A stretch of DNA of 64,000 bases, taken from positions 109,961 to 173,960 of the forward strand of contig NZ_BMPF01000005.1 in the NCBI RefSeq assembly GCF_014647455.2, read 5' to 3'. This DNA is from Halarchaeum grantii. GTDB lineage: Archaea > Halobacteriota > Halobacteria > Halobacteriales > Halobacteriaceae. The first letter of the stretch is position 1; every line of letters starts with the position of its first letter. The position numbers and the translations under genes are program-made. The notes under the pieces were generated by a model. That model was not told the origin of the DNA. It ran no database searches and saw only the letters and a program-made list of their open reading frames with translations. Positions 9,522 to 18,059 of this stretch are shown here, one piece after another.

Positions 9522-9686
9522 TCACGACGTCGAGGAAGACCCCGACAGCGGGACGAAGTCCGCCTCCGAGAGCGGCGCCCCGCAGAGGACGCACCCGGCG
9601 GCGAGGAGGTCGTCGCGCATGGCCGCGTCGACCGCGAATGACTCCGCGCAGGACGGGCAGCGGACCCGGTATTCGGCCTCGGTCAT
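9522..9686 (-). CDS. Small zinc-finger protein (54 aa)
   Basis: A 54-residue protein starting at ATG 9686. It has two Cys pairs, CPSC and CVLC, about 19 residues apart and forming one zinc knuckle, and an acidic, serine-rich tail. Tiny zinc-finger proteins of this shape are common and often unannotated in haloarchaea, and several have been linked to regulation or protein-protein contact. It sits directly upstream of and co-directional with the nar operon, divergent from cysteine synthase. Longer in-frame readings upstream are antisense to cysK and were not used. Confidence 0.65.
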   Translation of the reverse strand: MTEAEYRVRCPSCAESFAVDAAMRDDLLAAGCVLCGAPLSEADFVPLSGSSSTS

Positions 9687-9813
9687 CGGTGCAGACGGGT
9701 ACCGGCGTCTACTGGGTAACCACTCACCCCCGATATGGCGGGCCACTTTACGGACCGTGAAAGCCCTCGATACCGTGGTCGGGTCGTGAAGGACGGACGA
9801 CGCGTCGATACGC

Positions 9814-10734
9814 ATGATGTCCATCGTAGACAGCGTCACCGACCTCGTCGGGGAGACGCCGCTCGTCCGCCTCGACTCCGTCCCCGGGACGGTCGTCGGG
9901 AAGCTCGAGTCGGCGAACCCGACGCACTCCGTGAAGGACCGCATCGCCGTCGCGATGCTCGAGGCCGCCGAGGAGCGCGGGCGCCTCGACGACGGGACGA
10001 CGATAATCGAGCCGACGAGCGGCAACACCGGCGTCGGTCTCGCGGCCGCCGCCGCGGCGAAGGGGTACGACCTCGTGCTCACGATGCCCGAGTCGATGAG
10101 CGAGGAGCGCCGCCGCCTCCTCGCGGCGTTCGGCGCGGACCTCGTGCTCACGCCGAGCGCGGACGGCATGGACGGCGCCGTCGAGCGCGCGCACGACCTC
10201 GCGGCCGACACCGAGGGCGCGTTCGTCCCCGAGCAGTTCGAGAACCGCGCGAACCCGCGCGTCCACCGCGAGACGACCGGGCGCGAGATCTGGGAGGCGA
10301 CCGACGGCGACGTCGACGTCGTCGTCGCGGGCGTCGGCACTGGCGGCACGATCACCGGCGTCGCCGAGCACCTCGTCGAGGAGCGCGGGGCGGACGTCAC
10401 GGTCGTCGGCGTCGAGCCCGCCGGCTCGCCGGTCCTCTCCGGCGGTGACCCCGGCTCGCACGGCATCCAGGGGATCGGCGCGGGCTTCGTCCCGGACGTC
10501 CTCCGCACGGACCTCCTCGACGACGTCGTCACCGTCGAGGGGGCGGCGGCCGAAGAGCGAACCCGGCAACTCGCGACCGAGGAGGGCATCCTCGCCGGCG
10601 TCTCCTCGGGCGCCGCGCTCGACGCGGCCGCACGCGTCGCCGCGCGCCCCGAGCACGAGGACGACCGCGTCGTCGTCGTGCTCCCGGACACCGGCGAGCG
10701 CTACCTCTCGACGGACCTCTTCGCCCACGAGTGA
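9814..10734 (+). CDS. cysK: Cysteine synthase (PLP-dependent O-acetylserine sulfhydrylase family)
   Basis: A 306-residue fold-type II PLP enzyme forming cysteine from an activated serine and sulfide. The Schiff-base Lys is K41 in NPTHSVKDR; the substrate loop is PTSGNTG; the phosphate-binding loop is GVGTGGT near residue 175; and a GVSSGAAL motif near the C-terminus contacts the pyridine. HGIQGIG is also typical of CysK. CysM or cystathionine beta-synthase cores are alternatives, but there is no CBS tail. The two ATGs at 9814 and 9817 cannot be distinguished. It stands alone, divergent from the zinc-finger gene. Confidence 0.93.
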   Translation: MMSIVDSVTDLVGETPLVRLDSVPGTVVGKLESANPTHSVKDRIAVAMLEAAEERGRLDDGTTIIEPTSGNTGVGLAAAAAAKGYDLVLTMPESMSEERRRLLAAFGADLVLTPSADGMDGAVERAHDLAADTEGAFVPEQFENRANPRVHRETTGREIWEATDGDVDVVVAGVGTGGTITGVAEHLVEERGADVTVVGVEPAGSPVLSGGDPGSHGIQGIGAGFVPDVLRTDLLDDVVTVEGAAAEERTRQLATEEGILAGVSSGAALDAAARVAARPEHEDDRVVVVLPDTGERYLSTDLFAHE

Positions 10735-10905
10735 CCGAGCGCACCGGCTGACGCCGCGCGGCGCGCTCCGAACTCTCGCGACGCGCGCTCGATCGGCGGA
10801 AGCCGTTATGCCCGTCGAGCGCGAACGCGTCCGCGTGCAGTCCCACGACCGCGCGGGGAGCGTATCCGCGACCGCCCGAAGCCGGAGGCTGGGGGTGCGA
10901 CCACG

Positions 10906-11556
10906 GTGACGGCGGCGCACCTCCCGGTCGAGCACCTCCCACCGCTCGCGACGCGCGTCGACGAGGTGCTCGCGGACGTCGGGTACGAGGTGGCGGCCGC
11001 CACGGACGCCATCGACGACGCCGTCCCCGGCTACGGCGGGCTGTTCGACCCCGCGACGACGCCGGCCGAGTTACGGGGCGCGCTCGACGACCTCCGCGAG
11101 ACCGGCGTCACCCGTCCGCCGACCCCCGAGCCGTCGGGCGACGCGTTCGTCCTCTACGTCGACGGGAGCTCGCGCGGCAACCCCGGACCGGCAGGTGCGG
11201 GGGCGGTCATCGTGGACGCCGAGGGGGCGGAGCTCGCCCGCCTCGGCCGTCCCGTCGGCGCTCGCACGGGGAACAACACCGCGGAGTACGTCGCGCTCCA
11301 CCTCGGGCTCACCGAGCTGCTCGCGCGCTACGACCCCCGGACGCTCGAAGTCCGAATCGACTCCATGACCGTCATCCGCGACGTCTGGGGCGGCGAGGCG
11401 CCGAGCGAAGCGGGCGTCGAGTCGTACAGCGACGCCGTCGCGGCGGCGCTCGCGTGCATTCCGAGCCACCGCTACACGCACCTCGCCGACAGCGACCCGA
11501 ACCCCGCCGACGCGCTCGCGACCGTCGGTGCCGACATCGCGGCGCTCGGCCCGTGA
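10906..11556 (+). CDS. rnhA: Ribonuclease HI with N-terminal helical extension
   Basis: A 216-residue protein with the RNase H fold from about residue 78. Catalytic acidic residues are visible: Asp in YVDGSSRGNPGPAG, Glu in NNTAEYVALHLG, Asp in EVRIDSMTV, and a final Asp in LADSDPNPAD. It would cut the RNA strand of RNA-DNA hybrids. The first 75 residues are an acidic helical extension not present in minimal RNase HI, as in other haloarchaeal homologues. The start is GTG at 10906, since no ATG fits. Confidence 0.85.
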   Translation: MTAAHLPVEHLPPLATRVDEVLADVGYEVAAATDAIDDAVPGYGGLFDPATTPAELRGALDDLRETGVTRPPTPEPSGDAFVLYVDGSSRGNPGPAGAGAVIVDAEGAELARLGRPVGARTGNNTAEYVALHLGLTELLARYDPRTLEVRIDSMTVIRDVWGGEAPSEAGVESYSDAVAAALACIPSHRYTHLADSDPNPADALATVGADIAALGP

Positions 11557-11562
11557 GCGCGC

Positions 11563-12291
11563 TCAGTCCCGTGGCGCGCCCGGTGACGCCTCGGGGTCGA
11601 CGGTGACGAGCCGCTTCACGTGTGACGCGTCGGCGTAGCGCTCGTGGATGCGCTGGTCCCACAGGAGCGCGCCGAGGCCGACGCCGTCCGCGACGCCCGC
11701 CGCGCGTTCGACGGTCGCTGGCGAGCGTTCGCGCTCGGCGCACACGAACACGAGGGCGGCGTCGCGCTCACCGCCGCCGACGCGCGGCGATACCCACGTC
11801 GGGTCGTCGTCGTCCGGCAGTCGGATGGCGAGTCGGCCGACGCGGCCGTCACCGGCGACGACGCGAACGTCGCCGTGCCCGAGCGCGCGCACGGTCGGCG
11901 TCATCATCGCCTCGAAGAGGTCGGCGAGCAGCGAGCTCACGACGAGGGGCGACACCGCGTCCCGGTCGATGGGGACGACGAGGTTCAGCGCCGCGGTGAG
12001 TTCCGACGGGACGTCCGAGAGCCCCTCCGCGACGAACACGGAGCACGCGCCGGTGGAACGCGCGAGGTCGTGCGCGCACCCGACCACGCCGGCCTCGTCG
12101 GCGTCCCCCGTGAGGAAGACGAACGCGGCGTCCACGACGGCGTCCCGGAGGCTCGCGGGCGTCTCGGGCGGGTCGTCGACGGTCCGGAGCGTCGCCGCGG
12201 TGTCGGTGTCGATCCGTTCGACCGACGCGGTGCCCGCGGCTCCGAGGCCGACGACGACCACCGCGGGCTCCCAGGCCGGCGACTCACTCAT
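11563..12291 (-). CDS. Divergent FtsZ/tubulin-like protein (putative)
   Basis: A 242-residue protein. The N-terminus (AVVVVGLGAAGTASVERI) parallels the first strand and loop of FtsZ. A middle segment (AFVFLTGDADEAGVVGCAHDLARSTGACSVFV) sits where FtsZ has its tubulin signature, but the GGGTGTG motif is missing. NLVVPIDRDAV then LFEAMMTPT and GHGDVRVVAGDGRVGRLAI parallel the FtsZ sequence preceding and including the DVRAVMSGAG region. I infer a degenerate FtsZ/CetZ-superfamily member unlikely to bind GTP normally. Alternatively it is a Rossmann-like protein of unknown role. Convergent with rnhA, seven bases apart. Confidence 0.5.
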   Translation of the reverse strand: MSESPAWEPAVVVVGLGAAGTASVERIDTDTAATLRTVDDPPETPASLRDAVVDAAFVFLTGDADEAGVVGCAHDLARSTGACSVFVAEGLSDVPSELTAALNLVVPIDRDAVSPLVVSSLLADLFEAMMTPTVRALGHGDVRVVAGDGRVGRLAIRLPDDDDPTWVSPRVGGGERDAALVFVCAERERSPATVERAAGVADGVGLGALLWDQRIHERYADASHVKRLVTVDPEASPGAPRD

Positions 12292-12483
12292 CGACGTGCG
12301 TCGGCCTCACGGTCCGTCGCGCTCGGTCGGGTCGGTCGGAGTCGGTGCCCTATCGGCGTCCCAGCGTGGTGTGCGTTCCCCGTCACCGGGCGGGTGATTC
12401 GGCTCACGTGCGGATAAAGCGATGGGGTGCGCTCTCGTGCCCACACGCCGGGCGCTCGGACGCTCCGCGGTTCACGCTCCGAA

Positions 12484-13344
12484 TCAGACGGTCGTCGTCG
12501 CGACGTCGCCGCTCGGCGTGCGACGGACGGCGGTGAGGTCGTCCCGGGTCTCGACGAGGACACCCTCGCCGCCGGGCGACCCGTGATTCATCCGAATGAC
12601 GTTCCCGCAGACGACGTTCCCGTTTCGGGTGGCGCGGGCGTGCTTCGTGTGGCCGACGACCTGCGGCGGCGCGGAGGCGTCGAGGTGCGCGAAGTCCATC
12701 CAGCAGAGGCCGGCGTCCGGCCCGCGCCCGCCGTGGCTGTCGCCGATACCGAGGATGGCCGCGTGCTGCGACGCGAGGCGGCGCTGGACGCGTTCGTCGC
12801 CGCCGTCGCGCGCGAGGAGTTCGCTCGCGGCGTCACGCAGGGCGTCGTTCACGTCGCCGACGTCGAAGGGGTCGTTGCGCCCGGCGTGACTGTACGTGTA
12901 GTCGTATCCGTCGAACGCGGCGGTGACGGCGCCGTCGGCGACGCGTTCGAGGAACGCGCGGCGCTCCTCGGGGGAGAGGGAAACCGAGTACTCAGTGCGC
13001 CACCCGACGAGCGCCGGGAGGAGGACCGCGAGTTCGTGGTTGCCGATGTGGTAGCGCACGCGTCCCGGTGGGGCCTCGCGCTGGAGGCGCCGGACGAGGG
13101 CGAGACACTCCGCGTTCGCCGGCCCGCGGTCGATCAGGTCGCCGTTGACGACGAGGACGTGGTCGTTGTCCGCCCAGTGGAGCGTCCCGTCGTCGTCGGC
13201 CGTCACGACCGGGTCGAACGCGTCGGTCTCGCCGACCGCGCGCAGCGCGCGGCGCGCGTCCGCGAGGTAGCCGTGGACGTCGCTGACGTGGACGACCGTC
13301 GGGGCGCCGTCGAAGGCGTCGACCGTCGCTGGCGGCGTGGACAT
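12484..13344 (-). CDS. Calcineurin-like metallophosphoesterase (PP2A/diadenosine tetraphosphatase type)
   Basis: A 286-residue phosphoesterase with the ordered metal motifs DVHG (residues about 21-24), GDLIDRG (about 68), GNHE (about 101) and a C-terminal GHTKH, matching the PP1/PP2A/ApaH-type dinuclear centre. Substrates could be phosphoproteins, Ap4A-like nucleotides or small phosphates; the sequence does not decide. ATG at 13344 is preferred over an upstream in-frame ATG (13437), which adds a basic, non-homologous-looking stretch. A phased repeat array lies 88-126 bases upstream. Confidence 0.8.
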   Translation of the reverse strand: MSTPPATVDAFDGAPTVVHVSDVHGYLADARRALRAVGETDAFDPVVTADDDGTLHWADNDHVLVVNGDLIDRGPANAECLALVRRLQREAPPGRVRYHIGNHELAVLLPALVGWRTEYSVSLSPEERRAFLERVADGAVTAAFDGYDYTYSHAGRNDPFDVGDVNDALRDAASELLARDGGDERVQRRLASQHAAILGIGDSHGGRGPDAGLCWMDFAHLDASAPPQVVGHTKHARATRNGNVVCGNVIRMNHGSPGGEGVLVETRDDLTAVRRTPSGDVATTTV

Positions 13345-13431
13345 GGACCGGGATTGCGTCTCGTCCGGGGTAGGTCTTTCTCCGAACCGCGGCGTCGGCG
13401 CCGCGCGCGTCGCACGTGGCCACAGCCCCGT

Positions 13432-13470
13432 CGACATAACTATACGTTATACCTATACCGAATAGCTATA
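13432..13470 (-). repeat. Phased iteron array A (three 13-bp units)
   Basis: Read on the minus strand, three consecutive 13-mers start with TATAG: TATAGCTATTCGG, TATAGGTATAACG and TATAGTTATGTCG. The CTATA cores on the plus strand start at 13440, 13453 and 13466, exactly 13 apart. It is the only A/T-rich block in this GC-rich gap and shares its core and phase with the arrays at 30902, 48382 and 48606. A role as operator or centromere-type site is inferred. Confidence 0.7.
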
Positions 13471-13525
13471 CTCGAATGGCCGTCGCGCTCGCCCCACGGC
13501 ATCGGCAGCGCGCGAAACCGGCGGG

Positions 13526-13804
13526 TCACTCGTCGTCGGCGTCGGTCGACTCCACCGGCTCGGTGATCCGGAGCGTCCCGTTCGCCTCGTAGAGATAGCC
13601 GCGCTTCAGGAGGCGCTCGACCGCGTACTCGCTGTCGCTGTGCTCGGCGGAGACCGCGTCCGCGTCGTCGAGAACCGCGTAGGCCTCCTCGTACGTGAGT
13701 TCGCCGTGCGGGCCGTCGGCGGCGTCGACGAGGGACGCGTAGGCCTGCTGGACCCACTCGGGGAGCGGCGGTCGCGGGTCGGACGGATCGGGGAACGGAA
13801 CCAT
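13526..13804 (-). CDS. Small acidic protein of unknown function (92 aa)
   Basis: A 92-residue soluble protein from ATG 13804 (MVPFPDPSDPRPPLPEW). The middle (GELTYEEAYAVLDDADAV...SEYAVERLLKRGYLYEANGTLRI) has a helix-helix-beta pattern like a small winged-helix tail, but no family is recognised. Composition is typically haloarchaeal. It is a single gene upstream of repeat array A and divergent from the metal ATPase. The longer in-frame reading to 14026 crosses the promoter gap and was not used. Confidence 0.6.
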   Translation of the reverse strand: MVPFPDPSDPRPPLPEWVQQAYASLVDAADGPHGELTYEEAYAVLDDADAVSAEHSDSEYAVERLLKRGYLYEANGTLRITEPVESTDADDE

Positions 13805-14059
13805 TGGGTTTCGTGACTCGTGGTGTGGCCTACGGCCGGCGGGCACGTGAACGTTCCCACCGACGCCACGTCGCGCTGGCGCTCGCGAACGCCCATGCGC
13901 GCGTCGCCGTGGGACTACTCGCGGACGCAGTCGGGGGACTCTGAGCCGGTGGGCGTCGAGTCGTCGGAACCCTCGAGTACGAGCGCGAGTGCGAACGCGG
14001 TCGGGGACGTGCTCGGCGCCGACCAAGGTTTATCGACGTGACGCTCCTCAGATGCGGTA

Positions 14060-16429
14060 ATGACCGAGACACCGGACACGACGGGGGCGTCGAGCGCGGG
14101 CGAGCGACGCCGGACGCTGACGGTCACCCTCACCGTCCCGGAGATGGACTGCCCGTCGTGCGCGCAGAAGGTCGAGAAGGGCCTGCGTCGCGTTGAGGGC
14201 GTCGTCGAGACGGCGCTCCGACCGACCACGGGGACGGCGACGGTGACCTACGACCCCGAGCGGGCGAGCGACGCCGACGTCGCCGACGCCATCGAGGGGG
14301 CCGGCTACGAGGTCGTCGGTCGCGATGCCGACGACGCGGACGACGCGGAGCGCGAGGAGGTGCGGGTCGCGCCGCCGTCCGAGGTCTGGACGAGCGCGCG
14401 TGCGAAGAAGACGTGGGTCGGCGCGGCGCTCGTCGCCCTCGGCCTCCTCTTCGAGTTCCTGCTCACCGGGCAGAACGCCCCCGTCGCCAGCGTGCTCGAC
14501 TACCCGCTCCGCGTCGCCGACTGCCTCTTCCTCGGCGCGATCGCGGTGAGCGGCGCGCCGGTCGTCCGAAACGGCTACTACTCCGCGCGGGCCCGCTCGC
14601 TCGACATCGACCTCCTGATGGGAACGGCGATACTCGCCGCGACGGGCATCGGTTACTTCGTCGAGGCGGCGACGCTCGCCGTCCTCTTCAGCGTCGCGGA
14701 GTTGCTCGAGGAGTACGCGATGGACCGGGCGCGCGACTCGCTGCGCGAGCTGATGGCGCTCTCGCCGGACGAGGCGACGGTCGTGCGCGATGGCGAGGAG
14801 GTGACGGTGCCCGCGGCGGCGGTCGCGGTCGGCGAGACGGTGCGCGTCCGGCCGGGCGAGAAGATACCGCTCGACGGCACCGTCGTCGAGGGCGAGAGCG
14901 CCGTCGACGAGTCGCCGATCACAGGCGAGAGCGTCCCCGTCGACAAGGGCGTCGGCGACGACGTGTACGCGGGGTCGATCACCGAGGAGGGCTACCTCGA
15001 GTTCGAGGTGAGCGCGCCCGCCGCCGAGTCGACGCTCACCCGAATCATCGACCTCGTGCAGGGCGCCCAAGAGCAGCGGACCGAGACCGAGCAGTTCGTC
15101 GACCGCTTCGCCGGCTACTACACGCCCGCCGTCGTCGCGCTTGCGATACTGACCGCCGTTCTCCCGCCGCTCCTCGTCGCGGGAAGCGTGACCGTGGACG
15201 TCGCGGGCGTCACGCACACGGTCGCGGGGGACTGGCGGACGTGGTTCGTTCGCGGGCTCACCCTCCTCGTCATCGCGTGCCCGTGTGCGTTCGTCATCTC
15301 GACGCCCGTCTCCGTCGTCTCCGGGATCACGAGCGCCGCGCGGAACGGCGTACTCATCAAGGGCGGCGTCCACCTCGAAGCGATGGGGGACGTCGACGTC
15401 GTCGCCCTCGACAAGACCGGGACGCTCACGAAGGGCGAGCTCGCGGTCACGGACGTCGTCGCCGTCGGCGACGCGGACGAGGGAGACGTCCTGCGGTACG
15501 CGGCGGCGCTGGAGCAACGGAGCGAGCACCCGATTGCGACGGCTGTTCTGGCGCGCGCCGACGAGGCGGGCGTCGACTACCCGGCGTTCGAGGCGTTCGA
15601 GAGCATCACCGGTCGGGGCGTCCGCGCGACCGTCGACGGCGAGACGTACTACGTCGGGAAGCCCGGACTCTTCGCGGAGCGAGGCGTCGACCTCGACGCG
15701 CGCGGCCGGCCGGACGGCGGGGCGCTCGACGACGCCGAGCGTGACGGGCGTTCGGGGAGCGTTCGGGAGACCGTCGAGCGCTTCGAGGCCGAGGGGAAGA
15801 CGGTTGTCCTCGTCGGGACGGGGACCGACGTGCTCGGCGTCGTCGCGGTCGCGGACGAGGTGCGCCCGGGCGCGGCGCGGGCGGTCGCGCGCCTCCGCGA
15901 GCGCGGCGTTTCGCGCGTCGTGATGCTCACCGGCGACAACGAGGGGACGGCGCGCGCAATCGCGGAGCGCGTCGGTGTGGACGCCTATCGGGCCGAACTC
16001 CTCCCGGAGGAGAAGGTCGAGGCCGTCGCCGACCTCCGCGAGTCTGACGGCGACGTCGCGATGGTCGGCGACGGCATCAACGACGCGCCCGCGCTGGCGA
16101 GCGCGGACGTCGGCATCGCGATGGGGGCCGCCGGCACCGACACCGCGCTGGAGACGGCGGACATCGCCCTCATGGGCGACGACATCGACAGGCTCCCCTA
16201 CCTCTACGCGCTCTCGAAGGAGGCGAACGGCGTGATCCGCCAGAACATCTGGGCGAGCCTCGGCGTGAAGGCGCTGCTCGCGCTCGGCGTCCCGCTCGGC
16301 CTCGTGAACGTCGCGATGGCGGTCGTCGTCGGCGACATGGGGATGAGCCTCGGCGTGACGGGGAACGCGATGCGACTCTCGCGGATCCGTCCGGAGAGCG
16401 TCCGCGACGACGCGACTACCGGCGAGTAG
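14060..16429 (+). CDS. zntA: Heavy-metal P-type ATPase, Zn/Cd/Pb subgroup (P1B-2)
   Basis: A 789-residue metal efflux pump. It has an N-terminal HMA domain with C31-x2-C34 (MDCPSC), about eight membrane helices, an actuator loop with TGES, the CPC metal site (IACPCAF, about residue 406), the phosphorylated Asp in DKTGT (about residue 451), an HP motif (SEHPIA), and MVGDGINDAPAL. In the last two helices, NIWASLGVK carries a Lys and VVGDMGMSL a DxG, the combination seen in Zn2+/Cd2+/Pb2+ ATPases rather than Cu+ ones. Upstream bases 13805-14059 hold no gene; control by a metal sensor is likely but not shown. Confidence 0.9.
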   Translation: MTETPDTTGASSAGERRRTLTVTLTVPEMDCPSCAQKVEKGLRRVEGVVETALRPTTGTATVTYDPERASDADVADAIEGAGYEVVGRDADDADDAEREEVRVAPPSEVWTSARAKKTWVGAALVALGLLFEFLLTGQNAPVASVLDYPLRVADCLFLGAIAVSGAPVVRNGYYSARARSLDIDLLMGTAILAATGIGYFVEAATLAVLFSVAELLEEYAMDRARDSLRELMALSPDEATVVRDGEEVTVPAAAVAVGETVRVRPGEKIPLDGTVVEGESAVDESPITGESVPVDKGVGDDVYAGSITEEGYLEFEVSAPAAESTLTRIIDLVQGAQEQRTETEQFVDRFAGYYTPAVVALAILTAVLPPLLVAGSVTVDVAGVTHTVAGDWRTWFVRGLTLLVIACPCAFVISTPVSVVSGITSAARNGVLIKGGVHLEAMGDVDVVALDKTGTLTKGELAVTDVVAVGDADEGDVLRYAAALEQRSEHPIATAVLARADEAGVDYPAFEAFESITGRGVRATVDGETYYVGKPGLFAERGVDLDARGRPDGGALDDAERDGRSGSVRETVERFEAEGKTVVLVGTGTDVLGVVAVADEVRPGAARAVARLRERGVSRVVMLTGDNEGTARAIAERVGVDAYRAELLPEEKVEAVADLRESDGDVAMVGDGINDAPALASADVGIAMGAAGTDTALETADIALMGDDIDRLPYLYALSKEANGVIRQNIWASLGVKALLALGVPLGLVNVAMAVVVGDMGMSLGVTGNAMRLSRIRPESVRDDATTGE

Positions 16430-16494
16430 CGCGATTCGGGGCCGGGTCGCGGGTGTGGGCTGTGTCTACCGAGGAGAGTCGGCTCGCGAACCGG

Positions 16495-16512
16495 AATTAG
16501 ATTCGTCTAATT
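16495..16512. promoter_or_regulatory. Perfect inverted repeat upstream of the metal exporter
   Basis: AATTAGATTCGTCTAATT has two perfect 7-bp arms around TTCG. It resembles DtxR/MntR-type operators in its A/T-rich TTAG...CTAA ends and lies about 20 bases before a TATA-like ACTTTATAG (16533-16541) that probably drives the exporter gene. Position upstream of the TATA element would suit an activator or a metal-responsive regulator. Confidence 0.55.
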
Positions 16513-16660
16513 ATGAGATTCGGTAGAAGAAACTTTATAGTTAGTCGGTCTCGGGGACGGTAGACAGTCGTATGCGTCACCCCTCTCCACTGCGGTCGGC
16601 TGCCGGCACTGCGCGCTCGCGGACACGCCACGGTCCCGCGCTCGCCCGTCGAGGCCGCGA

Positions 16661-17923
16661 ATGACCGCGAGCAGCCACACTCTCGGCGCGCTCCCCGCCG
16701 CGCTTGGCATCGGCGTCGAGGACGCCCTCGACGTCCTCGTCTTCTCCGTGCGCGACGGCTTCGTGCAGGTGAGCGCGTTCGTCGCCGTCACCGTCCTCGT
16801 CTTCAGTTACGTCCAGTACCGCACCGACGGCCGCATCGTCACCTACCTCGAGAACAACGAGCGCATGCAGCCGCTCGCCGGCGCGCTCCTCGGCCTCACC
16901 CCCGGCTGTGGCGGCGCCATCATCGCGATGCCGCTCTACATCCGTGGCACCGTGAGCTTCGGCACCGTCGTCGCCGCGCTCGCCGCGACCGCCGGCGACT
17001 CCGCGTTCGTCATCCTCGCGCTCGCCCCCGAGGCCGCGCTCTACGCCTACGGCCTCGCGTTCGTCGCCGCCGTGCTCTTCGGCTACGCGATCGACCTCTG
17101 GGGGCTCGGCATCGGGCGCGTCGACGCCGCCGTGCGCCGCATCGGTCGCCCCGTCACCGACGGCGGCTTCCGGACTAGGAGTGTGGCGGCCGGCGGCCCG
17201 AGCGTCCCCGACTTCGAGGGGGGAGCGCACGCCGAGCACGGAGACGGCGACTCCGCCGATACACGGATGGTGACGCTCACGCACGGCGTCCACGTCCTCT
17301 GGTGGGTCGTCGCCGTCGCCGGCCTCCTCGCGGGCGTCACCTACCTCGTGCGCGGCGCGCCGGACGTCCCGCTCACCGTCGGCCTGACGTTCGCCGGCGT
17401 CTTCACCGTCGCCGGCCTCACCGGCACGCTCGCGTCGTTCTATCTCCACTTCGTCGGCCGCCACTACATCGGTGCGGGCGCGGCCGGCCGCATCCGCGAC
17501 GACTTCACGAGCGCGTACGCGACCTTCCAGCACGCCGCGATGGAGACGAGCATGGTAACGGTCTGGGTCATCGCCGCCTACCTCATCTACGAGTACAGCA
17601 TCGCCGTCTTCGGCATCGAAATCGCCGCCATCGCCGCTTCCGTCGGCGTCCTCGCACCCGTCGGCGGCGCGCTCCTCGGGCTGATCCCGGGCTGTGCGCC
17701 CCAGATCGTCTTCGCCGAGATCTACGCCGAGGGCGGCCTCCCGTTCTCCGCGCTCGCCGCGAACGCCGTCAGTCAGGACGGCGACGCGCTCTTCCCTCTC
17801 TTGGCCATCGACGCGAAAGCCGCCGTCGTCGCCACCATCTACACGACCATCCCCGCGCTCGTCGTCGGCGTCGCCCTCCACTACCTCTGGCCGCACGCCC
17901 AGTTCGGCTTCGGGGTGATATAG
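16661..17923 (+). CDS. Putative 10-TM heavy-metal exporter (ArsP_2 / Mn-transporter-like family)
   Basis: A 420-residue polytopic protein built as two halves. Each half carries a Gly/Pro/Cys signature in a membrane helix: LLGLTPGCGGAIIAMPLY near residue 80 and LLGLIPGCAPQIVFAEIY near residue 340. Paired xLGLxPGC motifs mark the family annotated as putative 10-TM heavy-metal exporters. A His/Asp-rich cytoplasmic loop (GGAHAEHGDGDSADT) separates the halves and may sense or ferry metal. Substrate is unproven; manganese or iron export would fit the inverted repeat upstream. Confidence 0.75.
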   Translation: MTASSHTLGALPAALGIGVEDALDVLVFSVRDGFVQVSAFVAVTVLVFSYVQYRTDGRIVTYLENNERMQPLAGALLGLTPGCGGAIIAMPLYIRGTVSFGTVVAALAATAGDSAFVILALAPEAALYAYGLAFVAAVLFGYAIDLWGLGIGRVDAAVRRIGRPVTDGGFRTRSVAAGGPSVPDFEGGAHAEHGDGDSADTRMVTLTHGVHVLWWVVAVAGLLAGVTYLVRGAPDVPLTVGLTFAGVFTVAGLTGTLASFYLHFVGRHYIGAGAAGRIRDDFTSAYATFQHAAMETSMVTVWVIAAYLIYEYSIAVFGIEIAAIAASVGVLAPVGGALLGLIPGCAPQIVFAEIYAEGGLPFSALAANAVSQDGDALFPLLAIDAKAAVVATIYTTIPALVVGVALHYLWPHAQFGFGVI

Positions 17924-18059
17924 ATCTACGACCGCATCCTCGTGCCGACGTGAGGGAGACGCTGCGCGACGTCGGCGAGGCCCGTGACGATGCCGACCGG
18001 AAGTCGGAGGGGGCTGAGCGCGAGGCGCGCGTCGGCGCTGGCCGGGACGTCCGATACGG

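Noticed and set aside
13820..14041. Short plus-strand open frame before the metal ATPase
   Set aside because: Ser/Thr/Arg-rich composition, covers the expected promoter region, no homology signal.
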